DNA from: UBA830 sp038146925
GTDB taxonomy: Bacteria; Pseudomonadota; Alphaproteobacteria; MPNO01; UBA830
Length of the DNA: 64,000 bases
NCBI GenBank assembly: GCA_038146925.1
Contig: JAYQSP010000006.1
Location: 248,001-312,000 of the forward strand
Reading direction: 5' to 3'
Shown one piece after another: positions 41,685 through 50,021 of the stretch. The notes beneath the pieces are model-generated. The model was not told the origin of the DNA, did not search any database, and saw only the letters and a program-made list of their open reading frames with translations. Positions within the stretch are counted from its first letter, which is position 1. The number at the start of each line of letters is the position of its first letter. The position numbers and the translations under genes are program-made.

Positions 41685-42707
41685 TCAGCTCGGTACGAAT
41701 TTCTCCGCATGTATCTGCGATGTATCGACGCCGTTCTCCGAAAGCCAGGCCTGCGCCGCATCGATCATCGGCGGAGGGCCGCACAGATAGACGTCGCAAT
41801 CGCCCCCGTTGAGTAATTCCGTCCGCAGCAATCCGGTCACATGGCCTGACGCTCCCTCCCAGCCGGCAGCGGCATTTACGACACAAAGTTCGGTTGAAAT
41901 ATCCAGCCCCTGCGCCGCATAGCCGGCGATCCGGTCCAACGCAAACAACTCGTCCGCTTCGTTCGCTCCATAGAGCAACTTCACGGGCTGGTCCGTATTG
42001 TCCTGGGCAACCATGGTGTCCAGCATGCTCAGCATGGGCGCGAGCCCGGTCCCGCCGGCGACCATGAGAATCGGCCGCTGGACGGGACGCAGGTAAAACC
42101 GGCCGAACGGCCCGGTCACGGTCATCTCGTCTCCCGGCTTGGCATTGCCCGATAGGTATTCGCTCATGGCGCCCTGTTCCAGAACCTTGATGTAAAACGT
42201 GTACTTTCCGGTCTCGAACGCCGCGTTGGCAAAAGAATAGGATCTGTGTTCATCGGTCCCGGGCACCGACAGGTGCACATACTGGCCCGGTATGAACGAG
42301 ACCGGCTCGGCACCGTCTTCCGGTTCGACGACCAGACGGGCGACAGTCGACGACATCATCTCGACCTCCGTTACCGTCGCAGTGCGCGTATCCGGTTTCG
42401 ATTTCAGCGCAATACGGGATTCATAGGGAAACTCGATCACGCAATCGGACGTGACGTGCATCTGGCAGGTCAGGACTTCGCGCTTGGCGAACTCCTCCCT
42501 GGTCAGCGCCTCGTCGGTGTATTCGTCCAGGTAATACGTACCCGACGTGCACACACCCTTGCAGGTCGCGCAGGCGCCCTCGAGACAATCGGTCAGTATC
42601 CGGACTTTATTCTTCAGACAGGCGAAATAGATATTGTCGTCCTCGCTGGCCTGGAACTTGACGATCCGACCGTCCTCGAACACCAGCGTTACGTTGTGCG
42701 TACTCAT
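41685..42707 (-). CDS. Dioxygenase electron-transfer component (2Fe-2S ferredoxin / FAD / NAD reductase, BenC type)
   Basis: Reductase of 340 residues that passes NADH electrons to the Rieske dioxygenase. The N-terminal plant-type ferredoxin has cysteines in DCLEGACATCKGVC and a fourth in VLTCQM. The FAD site is HRSYSFAN and the NAD site VAGGTGLAPMLSML, followed by the CGPPPMIDA motif. This ferredoxin-first order is that of BenC/XylZ/AntC. It ends the operon downstream of the alcohol dehydrogenase. Confidence 0.92.
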   Translation of the reverse strand: MSTHNVTLVFEDGRIVKFQASEDDNIYFACLKNKVRILTDCLEGACATCKGVCTSGTYYLDEYTDEALTREEFAKREVLTCQMHVTSDCVIEFPYESRIALKSKPDTRTATVTEVEMMSSTVARLVVEPEDGAEPVSFIPGQYVHLSVPGTDEHRSYSFANAAFETGKYTFYIKVLEQGAMSEYLSGNAKPGDEMTVTGPFGRFYLRPVQRPILMVAGGTGLAPMLSMLDTMVAQDNTDQPVKLLYGANEADELFALDRIAGYAAQGLDISTELCVVNAAAGWEGASGHVTGLLRTELLNGGDCDVYLCGPPPMIDAAQAWLSENGVDTSQIHAEKFVPS

Positions 42708-42711
42708 ATTC

Positions 42712-43749
42712 CTATCCTTCCGGCACCAGCAGCGGTTTAACGGCTTCGCCGCGCCGGATCAATTCAAAGCCCTCCAACGCCTCCGACATGGGCAGCACAT
42801 GGCTCTGTATCGGGGTCAGATCGACCGTGCCGGCATAGATCAGGTCGGTCGCACGCTGCCAGGTATCCCAGATCCGGCGGCCGTGGATGGGGATAAGCGT
42901 CGGACACTTGAGCAGCCACCAGGTGAAATCCACCGGTATCGCTGCAGGCGGCCCGCCGACAAGGCGCAGGTCACCGCCCTTGCAAAGACCGTCGAACACC
43001 GAATTGAAGCCTGCCTCAGAGCCTGAAAACTCAATCCCGACCTCGACCCCATCGCCCCCCGTCATGTCGCGCGCAACCTCTGCGACGTTTTCCTCGTCCG
43101 CTTTGACGGTCCGGTCCGCGCCCATGGTTTCCGCCGTTCTCAGGCGCAGCGGGTTCAAATCCGCGGCGATTATCTTCGATGCCCCCAGCGCCCGGGCCAC
43201 GGCCATCGCCATCAGACCGATCGGCCCGCAGCCATTGATCAGGACGCTTTGTCCCGACACCCCGGACCCCTCCAGACAGGCGTGAACGCCGATACCAAAC
43301 GGTTCCAGCATGGCCCCGGTTTCGTGCGGCAGGTCTTTCGGATTCTTCCAGGCGATGACGGACGGTACAACCACGTAGTCGGCGAAAGCCCCGTCGATAT
43401 CGATCCCCGGATAGGTCGTATTGTTGCACAGATGGGCATCGCCGAGACGGCAGGGGCGGCAGGTGCCGCAATATATATGGCTCTCCAGACTGACGTGATC
43501 GCCGAGCGCCACATTGGTCACCCCCTCGCCCACCTGGTCGACGACGCCGCTGACTTCATGCCCCAGCACCCGCGGCAACTCCATCCGGCGGGCCATCCGC
43601 GGCGCCCAGTTGAAAATCTGCATGTCGGTGCCGCAAATCCCGGCAGCCCCGACCTTCAGGCGGATTTCACCCGGTCCCGCATCGCGCGGCTCCCAGTCCC
43701 GGACGGCGATACCGCCCTCGATCGCCTCCGTCTTACAAAGTGCCCGCAT
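42712..43749 (-). CDS. Zinc-dependent medium-chain alcohol dehydrogenase
   Basis: MDR enzyme of 345 residues similar to threonine/sorbitol dehydrogenases. The catalytic zinc site is GICGTDMQ and LGHEVSG. The structural zinc cysteines are in YCGTCRPCRLGDAHLC, and the NAD loop is INGCGPIGLMAM. In BenABCD-type systems the dioxygenase's cis-diol product is oxidised by a dehydrogenase, so this enzyme may play that part here although it is of a different family from BenD. The ATG at 43749 overlaps the beta-subunit stop. Confidence 0.9.
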   Translation of the reverse strand: MRALCKTEAIEGGIAVRDWEPRDAGPGEIRLKVGAAGICGTDMQIFNWAPRMARRMELPRVLGHEVSGVVDQVGEGVTNVALGDHVSLESHIYCGTCRPCRLGDAHLCNNTTYPGIDIDGAFADYVVVPSVIAWKNPKDLPHETGAMLEPFGIGVHACLEGSGVSGQSVLINGCGPIGLMAMAVARALGASKIIAADLNPLRLRTAETMGADRTVKADEENVAEVARDMTGGDGVEVGIEFSGSEAGFNSVFDGLCKGGDLRLVGGPPAAIPVDFTWWLLKCPTLIPIHGRRIWDTWQRATDLIYAGTVDLTPIQSHVLPMSEALEGFELIRRGEAVKPLLVPEG

Positions 43750-44237
43750 CAAAGGTGATACACGTCGATCGGCCCTTCGAGGCGGTCATCGATGAAGGTG
43801 ATCTTCTTGCGGGTAATCTTCAACTCGCCGTCTTCGCGGCGCATCTTGAAATCGTAGAGACTGGCCCTGGTCAGAGCGCCCTTTTTCCCATAGGTGTGGA
43901 TAATGCAGTTGGCGGTGGCTTCCACCTCGTCGTCTTTTTCATCCGTGACGAGAACGTTGCCGACCACGTGCACCGTCCGGTCCAGCGGCACCGACGCGTA
44001 GGAATCCCGGCTTTCGATCCGGAACACGCGGTCTTCGAGCCCGCCGCGATTGCGGAGATAGATCAGATTAAGCTGCAGTTCCGGGTCATCGGTCGTTTCT
44101 TCCTCGTTCGCCCAGGAAGGCGCCCAGTAGACCGCATCCTCGGTATAAAGATCGATCCAGTCGTCCCATTCCCGCCGGTCAAGCAGCGTCGATTCACGAT
44201 AGATCAGGTTCGTGACTTCTTGTTGCAGATCGCTCAT
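43749..44237 (-). CDS. Aromatic-ring-hydroxylating dioxygenase beta subunit
   Basis: Small subunit of 162 residues with the SnoaL/NTF2-like fold of BenB/XylY/AntB. LIYRESTLLDRREWDDWIDLYTEDAVYWAPSW is the family start (seen over residues 11-42) and ALYDFKMRREDGELKITRKK the end. It is structural rather than catalytic. Its ATG overlaps the stop of the adjacent alpha subunit. Only one beta is encoded for two alphas. Confidence 0.93.
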   Translation of the reverse strand: MSDLQQEVTNLIYRESTLLDRREWDDWIDLYTEDAVYWAPSWANEEETTDDPELQLNLIYLRNRGGLEDRVFRIESRDSYASVPLDRTVHVVGNVLVTDEKDDEVEATANCIIHTYGKKGALTRASLYDFKMRREDGELKITRKKITFIDDRLEGPIDVYHL

Positions 44238-45553
44238 CCCCGAAATTTCCCTTTCATCATTTTTAGCCAGTGCCTGTAAAAGCCGTGATACAGCACTTCG
44301 TGGTCCCAGTTGTCGGTACAGGCCGCGGGTTCGAAGCCGAGCGCTTTCGCCCCCTCGTCGGGGCCCGCGATAATGCTGCCGATGCCCCGGTTGAACTCGC
44401 TCCACTTCGCATCCGTCGCCAACGACCCTTCATGCGTGTCTTCGAGGGCCGCAATATCGTCGGACGTCGCCATACCGGCTGTCAGATAGAAATCCTCGAA
44501 CTTGCGCAGTCGTCCTGCCCGTGCCGTATCGCTCTCGCCCTTTGGGGCAATGCAATAGACGGACACATCGACCCAGTCGGCGGCCAAGGGCTTCATGACT
44601 CGGATCTGCGTCGAAGGATTGTCCATCAGCATCACATTGGGGAATATGTAGAGATTGCGTCCCTTGGTCAGGATCCACTCGACCTGCGCCGGCGTGAGTT
44701 CCTTTTCAAGACGATCCTTCGATTCCCAGATCGGGCGGACTTCCGGCGTTGTATGCTGTGCCCAGATCGCCATATGTCCGTTGCCGAGGTCGTAGCTTGC
44801 CGTCGGAACGCCGCCTCCGATGCGCCCCGCTTCGGTTTTCTTGATCCCGGTGTACTCGCCCTTGCTCTCGCGCGCGGCAATCGTGTGCGCGAACACCCTG
44901 TGCACGGTGGAAACGTGATAGCCGTCGACGCTGTTTTCAGCCTGCAGCTTCCAGTTTCCTTCGATACTGTAGGTCGAACTGCCGGGCACGACTTCAAGTC
45001 CGTCGGGCGACTGGACCGTCATGAGGTCGATCCAGGTCTTCGTCGCACCAAGCCAGTCGCCGAGCGACGGCACATCCGGATTCAGACTTCCGAATACGAA
45101 GCCGCCGTAGGAATCGAGCTTCGCGATTTCACGCAGATCGAACTTGCTGCGATCGGTGCCCTCCTCTTCGTTCTTGATGCCGACACAATCCCCCGAACAC
45201 TTGTACGTCCAGCCGTGAAAACGACAGGTCAGGGTCTTGGCGTTGCCCTGGCGAAACGGCGTCAGAATCGCAGCCCGGTGTGAACACGCATTGATAAAGC
45301 ATTTGAGCGAGCCGTCTTCCTGGCGGTGCACGTAAACCGGCTGACGGCCGATTTCGGTCCAGAAATAATCGCCATGGTTTGCGACCTGGCTTTCGTGACA
45401 GAGAAATACCCAGCACTTCTCGAAAATGTTGGCGATCTCGCGCTCGAATATTTTCTGATCCGTATAGACCGCGCGGTCGACACGGAACATGCCCTCGTCG
45501 ACACGGTCATCAACCATCGCGGACAGATCGTCCGCAATTATGTTCCCATCCAT
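44234..45553 (-). CDS. Aromatic-ring-hydroxylating dioxygenase alpha subunit (copy 1)
   Basis: Catalytic subunit of 439 residues, BenA/AntA/XylX type. The Rieske cluster ligands are in NACSHRAAILTP and LTCRFHGWTYKCSG. The mononuclear iron site is SVDGYHVSTVHR (Asp-x2-His-x4-His). The ATG follows AGGGAG. It lies one base after copy 2 and is roughly 60% identical to it by eye in the N-terminal half, so the pair is a tandem duplication. Substrate choice cannot be read from sequence. Confidence 0.93.
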   Translation of the reverse strand: MDGNIIADDLSAMVDDRVDEGMFRVDRAVYTDQKIFEREIANIFEKCWVFLCHESQVANHGDYFWTEIGRQPVYVHRQEDGSLKCFINACSHRAAILTPFRQGNAKTLTCRFHGWTYKCSGDCVGIKNEEEGTDRSKFDLREIAKLDSYGGFVFGSLNPDVPSLGDWLGATKTWIDLMTVQSPDGLEVVPGSSTYSIEGNWKLQAENSVDGYHVSTVHRVFAHTIAARESKGEYTGIKKTEAGRIGGGVPTASYDLGNGHMAIWAQHTTPEVRPIWESKDRLEKELTPAQVEWILTKGRNLYIFPNVMLMDNPSTQIRVMKPLAADWVDVSVYCIAPKGESDTARAGRLRKFEDFYLTAGMATSDDIAALEDTHEGSLATDAKWSEFNRGIGSIIAGPDEGAKALGFEPAACTDNWDHEVLYHGFYRHWLKMMKGKFRG

Positions 45554-45554
45554 C

Positions 45555-46889
45555 TTATTCTCCCTTCGCGGTGGCCACCTGGTCGCGCCACTTGCGGTAA
45601 AAGCTGTAATACAGCGTTTCGTGATCCCAGCTGGAATTGCTGGTTTCGGGATTGAACCCGCCCTCTTCGGCAACGTCGTCCGGCCCCGCCATCAGGGTAC
45701 CGATGCCGCGGTGGAATTCGCCCCAGCGGGCGACCCGGGCGCGGCTGCCTTCGTGCGTCGCTTCCAGCGCGACGACATCGTCGGATGTCGCCATGCCGCT
45801 CGCCATGAAAAAATCCTCGAACTTGCGGAGGCGCGCATACCGGGCGTCCCTGCTTTCCTCCGACGGAGCAAGGCAGTAGATCGTCACCTCGGTTTCGTCG
45901 GCGGAGATCGGGCGGAAGGTGCGGATCTGCGTCGCCGCGAAATCGTTGATCATCAGCGACGGATAGATGATCAGGTTGCGGCCGCGCCGCAGCATCCAGT
46001 TCACCTTGCCGGTCGGATGGTCCTTTTCCAGACGGTCTTCGGCTTCCGACAGCGGCGAGGTGGAAACCGGATCGCGATCTGCCCAGATCACCATGTGTCC
46101 CTGCCCCAGATCGTAACATCCGTTGCGCACGGTCTTCTTGGCAAGGCGCCCGGTTTCGGTGCGCATCATGCCTTCGTAGCCTTCGCGGGCCTCGCGCTGT
46201 TTGACGGTGCTGGCGAAGATGCGATGGACGGTGCTGGTGTGATAGCCGTCGACGGCGTTTTCAGTCGACATCTTCCAGTTGCCGCCAATGATGTATTTCT
46301 GCGACCCGGGAAGGACTTCGAGACCCGCCGCCGACTGGTCCGCGACGAAATCGATGAAGAATTTCGATTCTCCCAGAAAGTCCTCCAGCGGTTGCACGTC
46401 CGCCGACAGGCTGCCGAAGACGAACCCCTTGTAACTGGCGATGGCGCCGATTTCCTTCAGGTCGTAGACGCTGCGGTCGAAATCCTCGCCGTAGCCGCCC
46501 TCTTCCTCCTTGATGCGGATGCATTCGCCACTGCACTTGTACGACCAGCCGTGAAAACGGCAGGTCAGCGTTTTGGCGTTGCCCTGGGCGGTCGGCGTCA
46601 GGATGGCGCCGCGGTGAGAACAGGCATTCAGAAAACCCTTGAGGCCGCCGTCTTCCTGTCGATGGACGAATACCGGCTGACGTCCCAGATGGGCCGCGAA
46701 ATAGTCGCCCGGTTTCTTTACCTGGCTTTCGTGGCACAGAAAAATCCAGTCGGCCTCGAAGATAGATTTCATCTCCGCCTCGAATATCTCGGGATCGAGA
46801 TAGATATCCCGGTCGACGCGGAAAATACCGTCTTCCGGCCGGTCGTCGATCATATCGGCCACCCGGACCGGGTTTACCATTCCGTCCAT
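45555..46889 (-). CDS. Aromatic-ring-hydroxylating dioxygenase alpha subunit (copy 2)
   Basis: Paralogue of the next gene, 444 residues. The Rieske motif (NACSHRGAILTP, LTCRFHGWSYKCSG) and iron motif (AVDGYHTSTVHR) are intact, so it should be active. It differs from copy 1 mainly in the C-terminal substrate-pocket half. It is the first structural gene after the IclR regulator. The pair may form hetero-hexamers with the single beta subunit or two enzymes of different substrate range. Confidence 0.93.
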   Translation of the reverse strand: MDGMVNPVRVADMIDDRPEDGIFRVDRDIYLDPEIFEAEMKSIFEADWIFLCHESQVKKPGDYFAAHLGRQPVFVHRQEDGGLKGFLNACSHRGAILTPTAQGNAKTLTCRFHGWSYKCSGECIRIKEEEGGYGEDFDRSVYDLKEIGAIASYKGFVFGSLSADVQPLEDFLGESKFFIDFVADQSAAGLEVLPGSQKYIIGGNWKMSTENAVDGYHTSTVHRIFASTVKQREAREGYEGMMRTETGRLAKKTVRNGCYDLGQGHMVIWADRDPVSTSPLSEAEDRLEKDHPTGKVNWMLRRGRNLIIYPSLMINDFAATQIRTFRPISADETEVTIYCLAPSEESRDARYARLRKFEDFFMASGMATSDDVVALEATHEGSRARVARWGEFHRGIGTLMAGPDDVAEEGGFNPETSNSSWDHETLYYSFYRKWRDQVATAKGE

Positions 46890-46898
46890 ATCTCTCTC

Positions 46899-47633
46899 CT
46901 ATTCCGCCGCCGCCGGGACGGCATATCCCAGCGCGGATGAAATATCCCGGGACGCCTCCCGGACACGGTCGATGCAACTGTCCCGCCGGCCATCCGACAA
47001 CCGGACTTCCGGACCGAAAATACACACACTGCCCTTTACCGATCCGTCGCGGTCGAAAACCGGCGCAGCAATCGCAACCGCGCCTTCGATGATCTCGCCC
47101 TCGGACACGCGCACACCGGTGCGCCGCACCTCGTCGTATTCAGGGTCGTTCGCCGCGGCGTCGGTAAACGCCAGCATCGCCTTACCCGACGCCCCGACCG
47201 AAAGCGTTTCGGTAAACCCGACCCCGCGTTTGAACGTAAGCGCCTGGCGGCTCTGAAGTTCCTCGATGCAGATCTTCCGTTCGTCATCCGTCGCGACGAA
47301 CAGCGCAACAGTTTCGTCGGTTTCTTCCCATAACCGGTGCAGGACAGGGCCAGCCGCGCGCAGGAACTCGTCCTGCCCGATCCAGCTTGCCGCAAGGCGG
47401 CTGGCCTCGTGACCGAGGACAAACCGCTGAGGGTCGCCAAACGAACGGATGACACCCTTACCGTTCAGCGTGGCGAGAATGCGGTAGAGCGTCGGCCGGC
47501 TGAGACCGGTGCGTTTCTGAAGATCGGTGACGCTCAGTTCCGGCGTTTCCTGATCGAAACAGGAGAGCACATCGACCGCCCGCTCGATCGAGCGGATGGT
47601 CTTCGTCTCATTATCGTTCCGGGCTTGAGGCAT
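46899..47633 (-). CDS. IclR family transcriptional regulator
   Basis: Regulator of 244 residues with an N-terminal winged helix (IRSIERAVDVLSCFDQ, LSVTDLQKRTGLSRPTLYRI) and a C-terminal effector domain (SVGASGKAMLAF, GAVAIAAPVFDRDGSVKGSV). It leads the dioxygenase operon and has a 26-base inverted repeat just before its start codon, suggesting autoregulation and control of the genes behind it. IclR proteins often respond to aromatic-acid intermediates. Confidence 0.93.
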   Translation of the reverse strand: MPQARNDNETKTIRSIERAVDVLSCFDQETPELSVTDLQKRTGLSRPTLYRILATLNGKGVIRSFGDPQRFVLGHEASRLAASWIGQDEFLRAAGPVLHRLWEETDETVALFVATDDERKICIEELQSRQALTFKRGVGFTETLSVGASGKAMLAFTDAAANDPEYDEVRRTGVRVSEGEIIEGAVAIAAPVFDRDGSVKGSVCIFGPEVRLSDGRRDSCIDRVREASRDISSALGYAVPAAAE

Positions 47634-47638
47634 CTACA

Positions 47639-47664
47639 TGTACACATAGCGGACATTGTGTACA
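47639..47664. promoter_or_regulatory. Inverted-repeat operator at the IclR gene promoter
   Basis: TGTACACA, a 10-base spacer, then TGTGTACA: a perfect 8-bp inverted repeat ending five bases from the IclR start codon. The arms are one helical turn or more apart, suited to a dimeric or tetrameric regulator such as the neighbouring IclR protein. Confidence 0.65.
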
Positions 47665-47692
47665 CAGATTATAAATATCCCTCGTAACGCAG

Positions 47693-48895
47693 TCAAACAG
47701 TGTGACGGCCCGGATCGAATTCCTGCAGTACCGTGTTGCGTTTCAGCCGCATTTTGCGGGTCGACGGCGGCGTGTTGCGGGACCGGTGGATGAACCGCGG
47801 GATACCGTCGGTAAACACCGCCGGGATCGCGGGATAATCGCCGTGCTTGATCGCCTCCAGCGCCGTCTTGCCGCTGCTCCCGAGCGGTGCGTCGACGATC
47901 ATGACATCGGCGTCCTTGCCGCGCTTGATGAACCCGGTGTTGAGTTTATAGACGTTGGCGTTATTGCCGGTCGCCGCGCAGACCATCATTTCCGGCGAAT
48001 GATCGGTCAGACAGGCCATCTCGACCACCGTCTTGATCATGCCCAGCGGCATCATGCCGGTGCCGGTCGGCGTGTCGGTCGCGAAAATCAGGCGGTCGAA
48101 CTGATCCGCTTCGATCGCCATGTTCAGACACATTAGCGCCGTGCGGATATTACCCGCCTGGCAGATCTGCATCGCGATGTCGCTTTCGTTGATGATGCGG
48201 GCGAAATCCCTGTCCGGCATCGCGACCGGCCCGCCGTTTATGTGGAACGACACGGTCGGCTGCATGTGCAGCAGATGATCGCCGGTGATCGGCGACGAAT
48301 CCGGGATCGACGCGCCGCCGGTATGGACGTTGACGATCATCCCCGCTTTCTTCGCCATTGCGACATAGGGCTTGTAGTCGAATGGAGATTTGAACTTGCC
48401 AAAGCCGGCCTTGGCGAGCCAAACGCCCTGCATTGCGGCTTCGTTGAAGTGCTTTTGCGTCAGCCCCGGTTCCAGGATAATTGCGCCGGCATGCACGTGC
48501 ATGCCGCCCGGCGAATAATTGTCGAAGCTTTTCTTGGCGGCCACGGCCAGCGCGACCACGCCGTCCGGATCGCTGGGGCGCCCGGGCACATGCACCTCGC
48601 TGGCCGAAATCGACGTCGTCACCCCGCCGTGCAGGTAGCTTTCCAGAAACCCGATGGTGCGCTGGCGCGGCGTGTAATCCGCGAAGGCCACATGCACCTG
48701 GGAATCGATCAGTCCGGGCATCGCCGTCATGCCCCCCGCGTCCAGGACGACGTCGCAGGATTTTTCCTCCTTGGCCGAAAGAGTTCCCACCTTGGTGATC
48801 TTGCCGTTGTTCATCAGGATGGAATCGCCCTTGGCGAACGGTTTGCGCCAATCGCCCGAGACGATGGTTTTCAGATTAACGATTGCTGATTTCAT
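47693..48895 (-). CDS. Enamidase-like amidohydrolase
   Basis: Zinc-dependent amidohydrolase of 400 residues. It follows, segment by segment, what I recall of enamidase from nicotinate fermentation (Eubacterium barkeri), which opens 1,4,5,6-tetrahydro-6-oxonicotinate. Shared features include IVSGD at the start, PGLIDSQVHVAFADYTPRQRT, LHGGVTTSISA, VNVHTGGASIPDSSP, SFHINGGPVAMP, TDTPTGTGMMPLG and AATGNNANVYKLNTGFI. The lysine/His/Asp metal ligands appear to be present. It suggests hydrolysis of a cyclic or open enamide in an aerobic host. It follows the PF06684-like gene by 11 bases. Confidence 0.85.
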   Translation of the reverse strand: MKSAIVNLKTIVSGDWRKPFAKGDSILMNNGKITKVGTLSAKEEKSCDVVLDAGGMTAMPGLIDSQVHVAFADYTPRQRTIGFLESYLHGGVTTSISASEVHVPGRPSDPDGVVALAVAAKKSFDNYSPGGMHVHAGAIILEPGLTQKHFNEAAMQGVWLAKAGFGKFKSPFDYKPYVAMAKKAGMIVNVHTGGASIPDSSPITGDHLLHMQPTVSFHINGGPVAMPDRDFARIINESDIAMQICQAGNIRTALMCLNMAIEADQFDRLIFATDTPTGTGMMPLGMIKTVVEMACLTDHSPEMMVCAATGNNANVYKLNTGFIKRGKDADVMIVDAPLGSSGKTALEAIKHGDYPAIPAVFTDGIPRFIHRSRNTPPSTRKMRLKRNTVLQEFDPGRHTV

Positions 48896-48906
48896 TTTAC
48901 TGTTCC

Positions 48907-49482
48907 CTATCTCAGTCCGTCTTCGCCGACGATCTCGTCCTTGCTGGGGCCCCCGACGCGGTGATTGAGCCGCCCCCGATTAGCGAAACAGCAGATGATA
49001 CAAATCTCGTCTTCCAGCGGAGCGTCCGGCAACATAATGGTCATGCCGTCGTAATGCGAGCGAACGAACAATGCATCTTTATGCGCAAGGGGAATATCTA
49101 CCTGCTCGCCAGGACGGGCACGCTTCGTGATAGAAGAGATCCATGCCTTGCCGCCGCCGACCGCATCGCGCAACACATTGCCGTAAACGGTGGTCAGACA
49201 GGCTACACCGTGCTCTTGCTCCCCTGCCGTGCCGATAAGAGCCGCCTTGCCGTATGAGTCTACAGTATAGGGTGCCATCTGTTCGGCCCCCATAGTCGCG
49301 ATCTTCGACCCCAGTTCGCTGCTTGCGTCAGTCAGATCGCTCAGGTCCTCGACATAACCCTTGCCTGCATGCGGGTTGGAGATAACCGCGACCACCGCGA
49401 CCTTTCGCAGAGGTTCCTCCCGATCTTGCTCCATATCATGAAACACCTCGTCCACGACTGTGTAAAGACGTCGGATCTTCAT
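48907..49482 (-). CDS. Amino-acid-synthesis family protein (PF06684-like)
   Basis: Protein of 191 residues matching the poorly characterised 'AA_synth' family: MKIRRLYTVVDEVFHDM at the start, KVAVVAVISNPHAGKGYVEDL, ATMGAEQMAPYTVDSYGKAA, HGVACLTTVYGNVLRDAVGG and the closing ICCFANRGRLNHRVGG. The biochemical role is not established to my knowledge. Location next to the enamidase suggests a ring-cleavage or amide-processing step. I chose the ATG at 49482 with GGGGAG upstream. Confidence 0.8.
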   Translation of the reverse strand: MKIRRLYTVVDEVFHDMEQDREEPLRKVAVVAVISNPHAGKGYVEDLSDLTDASSELGSKIATMGAEQMAPYTVDSYGKAALIGTAGEQEHGVACLTTVYGNVLRDAVGGGKAWISSITKRARPGEQVDIPLAHKDALFVRSHYDGMTIMLPDAPLEDEICIICCFANRGRLNHRVGGPSKDEIVGEDGLR

Positions 49483-49485
49483 CAC

Positions 49486-50021
49486 GCTTCTCCCCTCGGT
49501 TTTTCACATGAAAGTGGTCGAAATCGAAAGCTCTGACAGTTGCGTAGCCTTGTAAGAAGTATCGTGTCCAGCCAGCGATGTCCAAGCCAACGACAGATTG
49601 CAATGTCTCAGAGAGGCTATCGCCCCGCGTTCATTCAAGCTTTGCGACCAGTTAAAGATCTTGATCAGTCGACAAATGTCTCTTGAGCGCTCGCGAAATA
49701 TAATTTTGTGATGCTGTCTGATTTGCGTCTCCGCAGGCGCTCTATGTTAGACAGTCCTTATTGGCCTTCAGCAACCGTCGAAAAATGTGCTCCCCGCTAT
49801 ATCTCGGGTTTCAGTCAAGAGGACGGTTATATCCAGTCAGGATAGCCCGCAAAATGAGATCTATAATTAATAGACTGATGTACCGGCAATGCGTGGTCGA
49901 ATTTCTTTAAAGGTGTTGTCGCTACTCCGACACAACCTGAGGATTACCCCACAACGGTTCACTACCGGCAACAGCCTATCAGACAATACCCTTGGGGAGA
50001 TACGACAAGGAAAGCTTCAGC
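49486..50021. other. 536-base gap with no convincing gene
   Basis: This stretch lies between the PF06684-like gene start and the HpaB-type gene stop, and its GC content looks lower than the flanks. I see no protein with family features in any frame. It must hold the promoter of the leftward enamidase unit at its left end. A bulged stem (GGTTGTGTCG ... GCGACAACACC, about 49912-49936, minus strand) followed by TTT could end the HpaB-type gene. It may be the scar of an insertion, but no IS end or direct repeat is recognisable. Confidence 0.5.
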
